From Janthinobacterium lividum (lineage in GTDB: Bacteria; Pseudomonadota; Gammaproteobacteria; Burkholderiales; Burkholderiaceae_D), in assembly GCF_011601275.1 (NCBI RefSeq), contig NZ_JAAOLY010000016.1, positions 62,001 through 126,000 on the forward strand: a stretch of DNA of 64,000 nucleotides, written 5' to 3'. Made by a program: the position numbers and the translations under genes. How positions within the stretch are numbered: the first letter of the stretch is position 1; every line of letters starts with the position of its first letter. Positions 63,891 through 64,000 of the stretch are shown piece after piece. The notes below the pieces were generated by a model, which was given only the letters and a program-made list of their open reading frames with translations, had not been told where the DNA came from and did not search any database.

Positions 63891-64000
63891 GGTTCCCTGA
63901 CGCCCATTTGCAACGCCGTTGCGCGTGCGCATGGGCACGGCGGCGTGCAAGCCGTACAATACGGCAGCATCATGGCGGCGCCTATCCGGCGCCGCTTGCG
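63891..64000 (+). other. Right-edge stretch, no supported gene
   Basis: A weak -10-like TACAAT at 63956 is followed by an ATG at 63972 opening a frame (MAAPIRRRL) that leaves the window after nine codons. No ribosome-binding site is visible. It may be the start of a following gene, but there is too little sequence to support one. Confidence 0.2.

Overview
The window is about 63% GC and reads as a chromosomal segment of a betaproteobacterium, most likely Oxalobacteraceae (Janthinobacterium/Massilia-like). The grounds are an FlhDC-headed flagellar/chemotaxis locus ordered as in Burkholderiales, an EF-P with Arg32 beside its rhamnosyltransferase EarP, a DUF3460 gene beside scpA, and a lysR/lysA divergent pair. 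This placement comes from gene content, not from a database search. No prophage, insertion sequence, integron or CRISPR array was seen.

Layout. 1-4.7 kb: the end of a small membrane-protein gene (minus), then a Fur-box-preceded ECF sigma factor, FecR-type anti-sigma factor and TonB-dependent receptor with a signalling domain, a cell-surface-signalling iron-uptake unit. 4.8-8.5 kb: Tat-exported acid phosphatase, a three-hairpin putative small RNA, a small proline-rich ORF and the RNA helicase dbpA. 8.4-11 kb (minus): cysS plus two uncharacterised genes; cysS has a terminator-like hairpin just before its start. 11.2-14.4 kb: fsr with a divergent AraC regulator, and aqpZ. 14.4-17 kb (minus): GNAT enzyme, Ivy-type lysozyme inhibitor, a small exported protein and an amidase homologue that has lost its catalytic residues. 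17.1-19 kb (minus): efp and earP.

19.1-22.2 kb (minus): five tRNA-Glu(TTC), three tRNA-Ala(GGC) and one decayed tRNA-Ala, directly downstream of gltX. 22.3-24.5 kb: lysR divergent from lysA. 24.6-28.6 kb: phospholipase-D-family lipoprotein, REP-like palindromes, PafA-like alkaline phosphatase, DUF4399 protein. 28.7-34.7 kb: apbC (minus) divergent from metG-GNAT-DUF3460-scpA-panC. 34.7-36.3 kb: lipoprotein and a short-chain dehydrogenase.

36.3-49.3 kb (minus): flagellar/chemotaxis locus in transcription order flhD, flhC, a membrane methyltransferase, motA, motB, a CheZ-like protein, cheY, cheA, cheW, mcp, cheR, cheD, cheB, cheY. FlhDC is the master regulator, MotAB the stator, and the che genes form one complete sensory pathway including CheD deamidase and a CheY-phosphatase candidate placed near motB instead of after the last cheY. 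49.3-49.9 kb is a 0.6-kb regulatory region with a perfect 19-bp palindrome between flhDC and the kynurenine genes.

49.9-52.6 kb: kynU-kynA-serine hydrolase (tryptophan catabolism). 52.7-56.8 kb: a large MORN-repeat exported protein, a leucine-rich-repeat protein and a periplasmic protein of unknown role. 57-59.3 kb: alpha/beta hydrolase, membrane protein, TetR regulator divergent from a four-helix membrane protein. 59.4-63.9 kb: htpG, a MocR-type regulator and a divergent EamA exporter. The last 110 bases hold no convincing gene.
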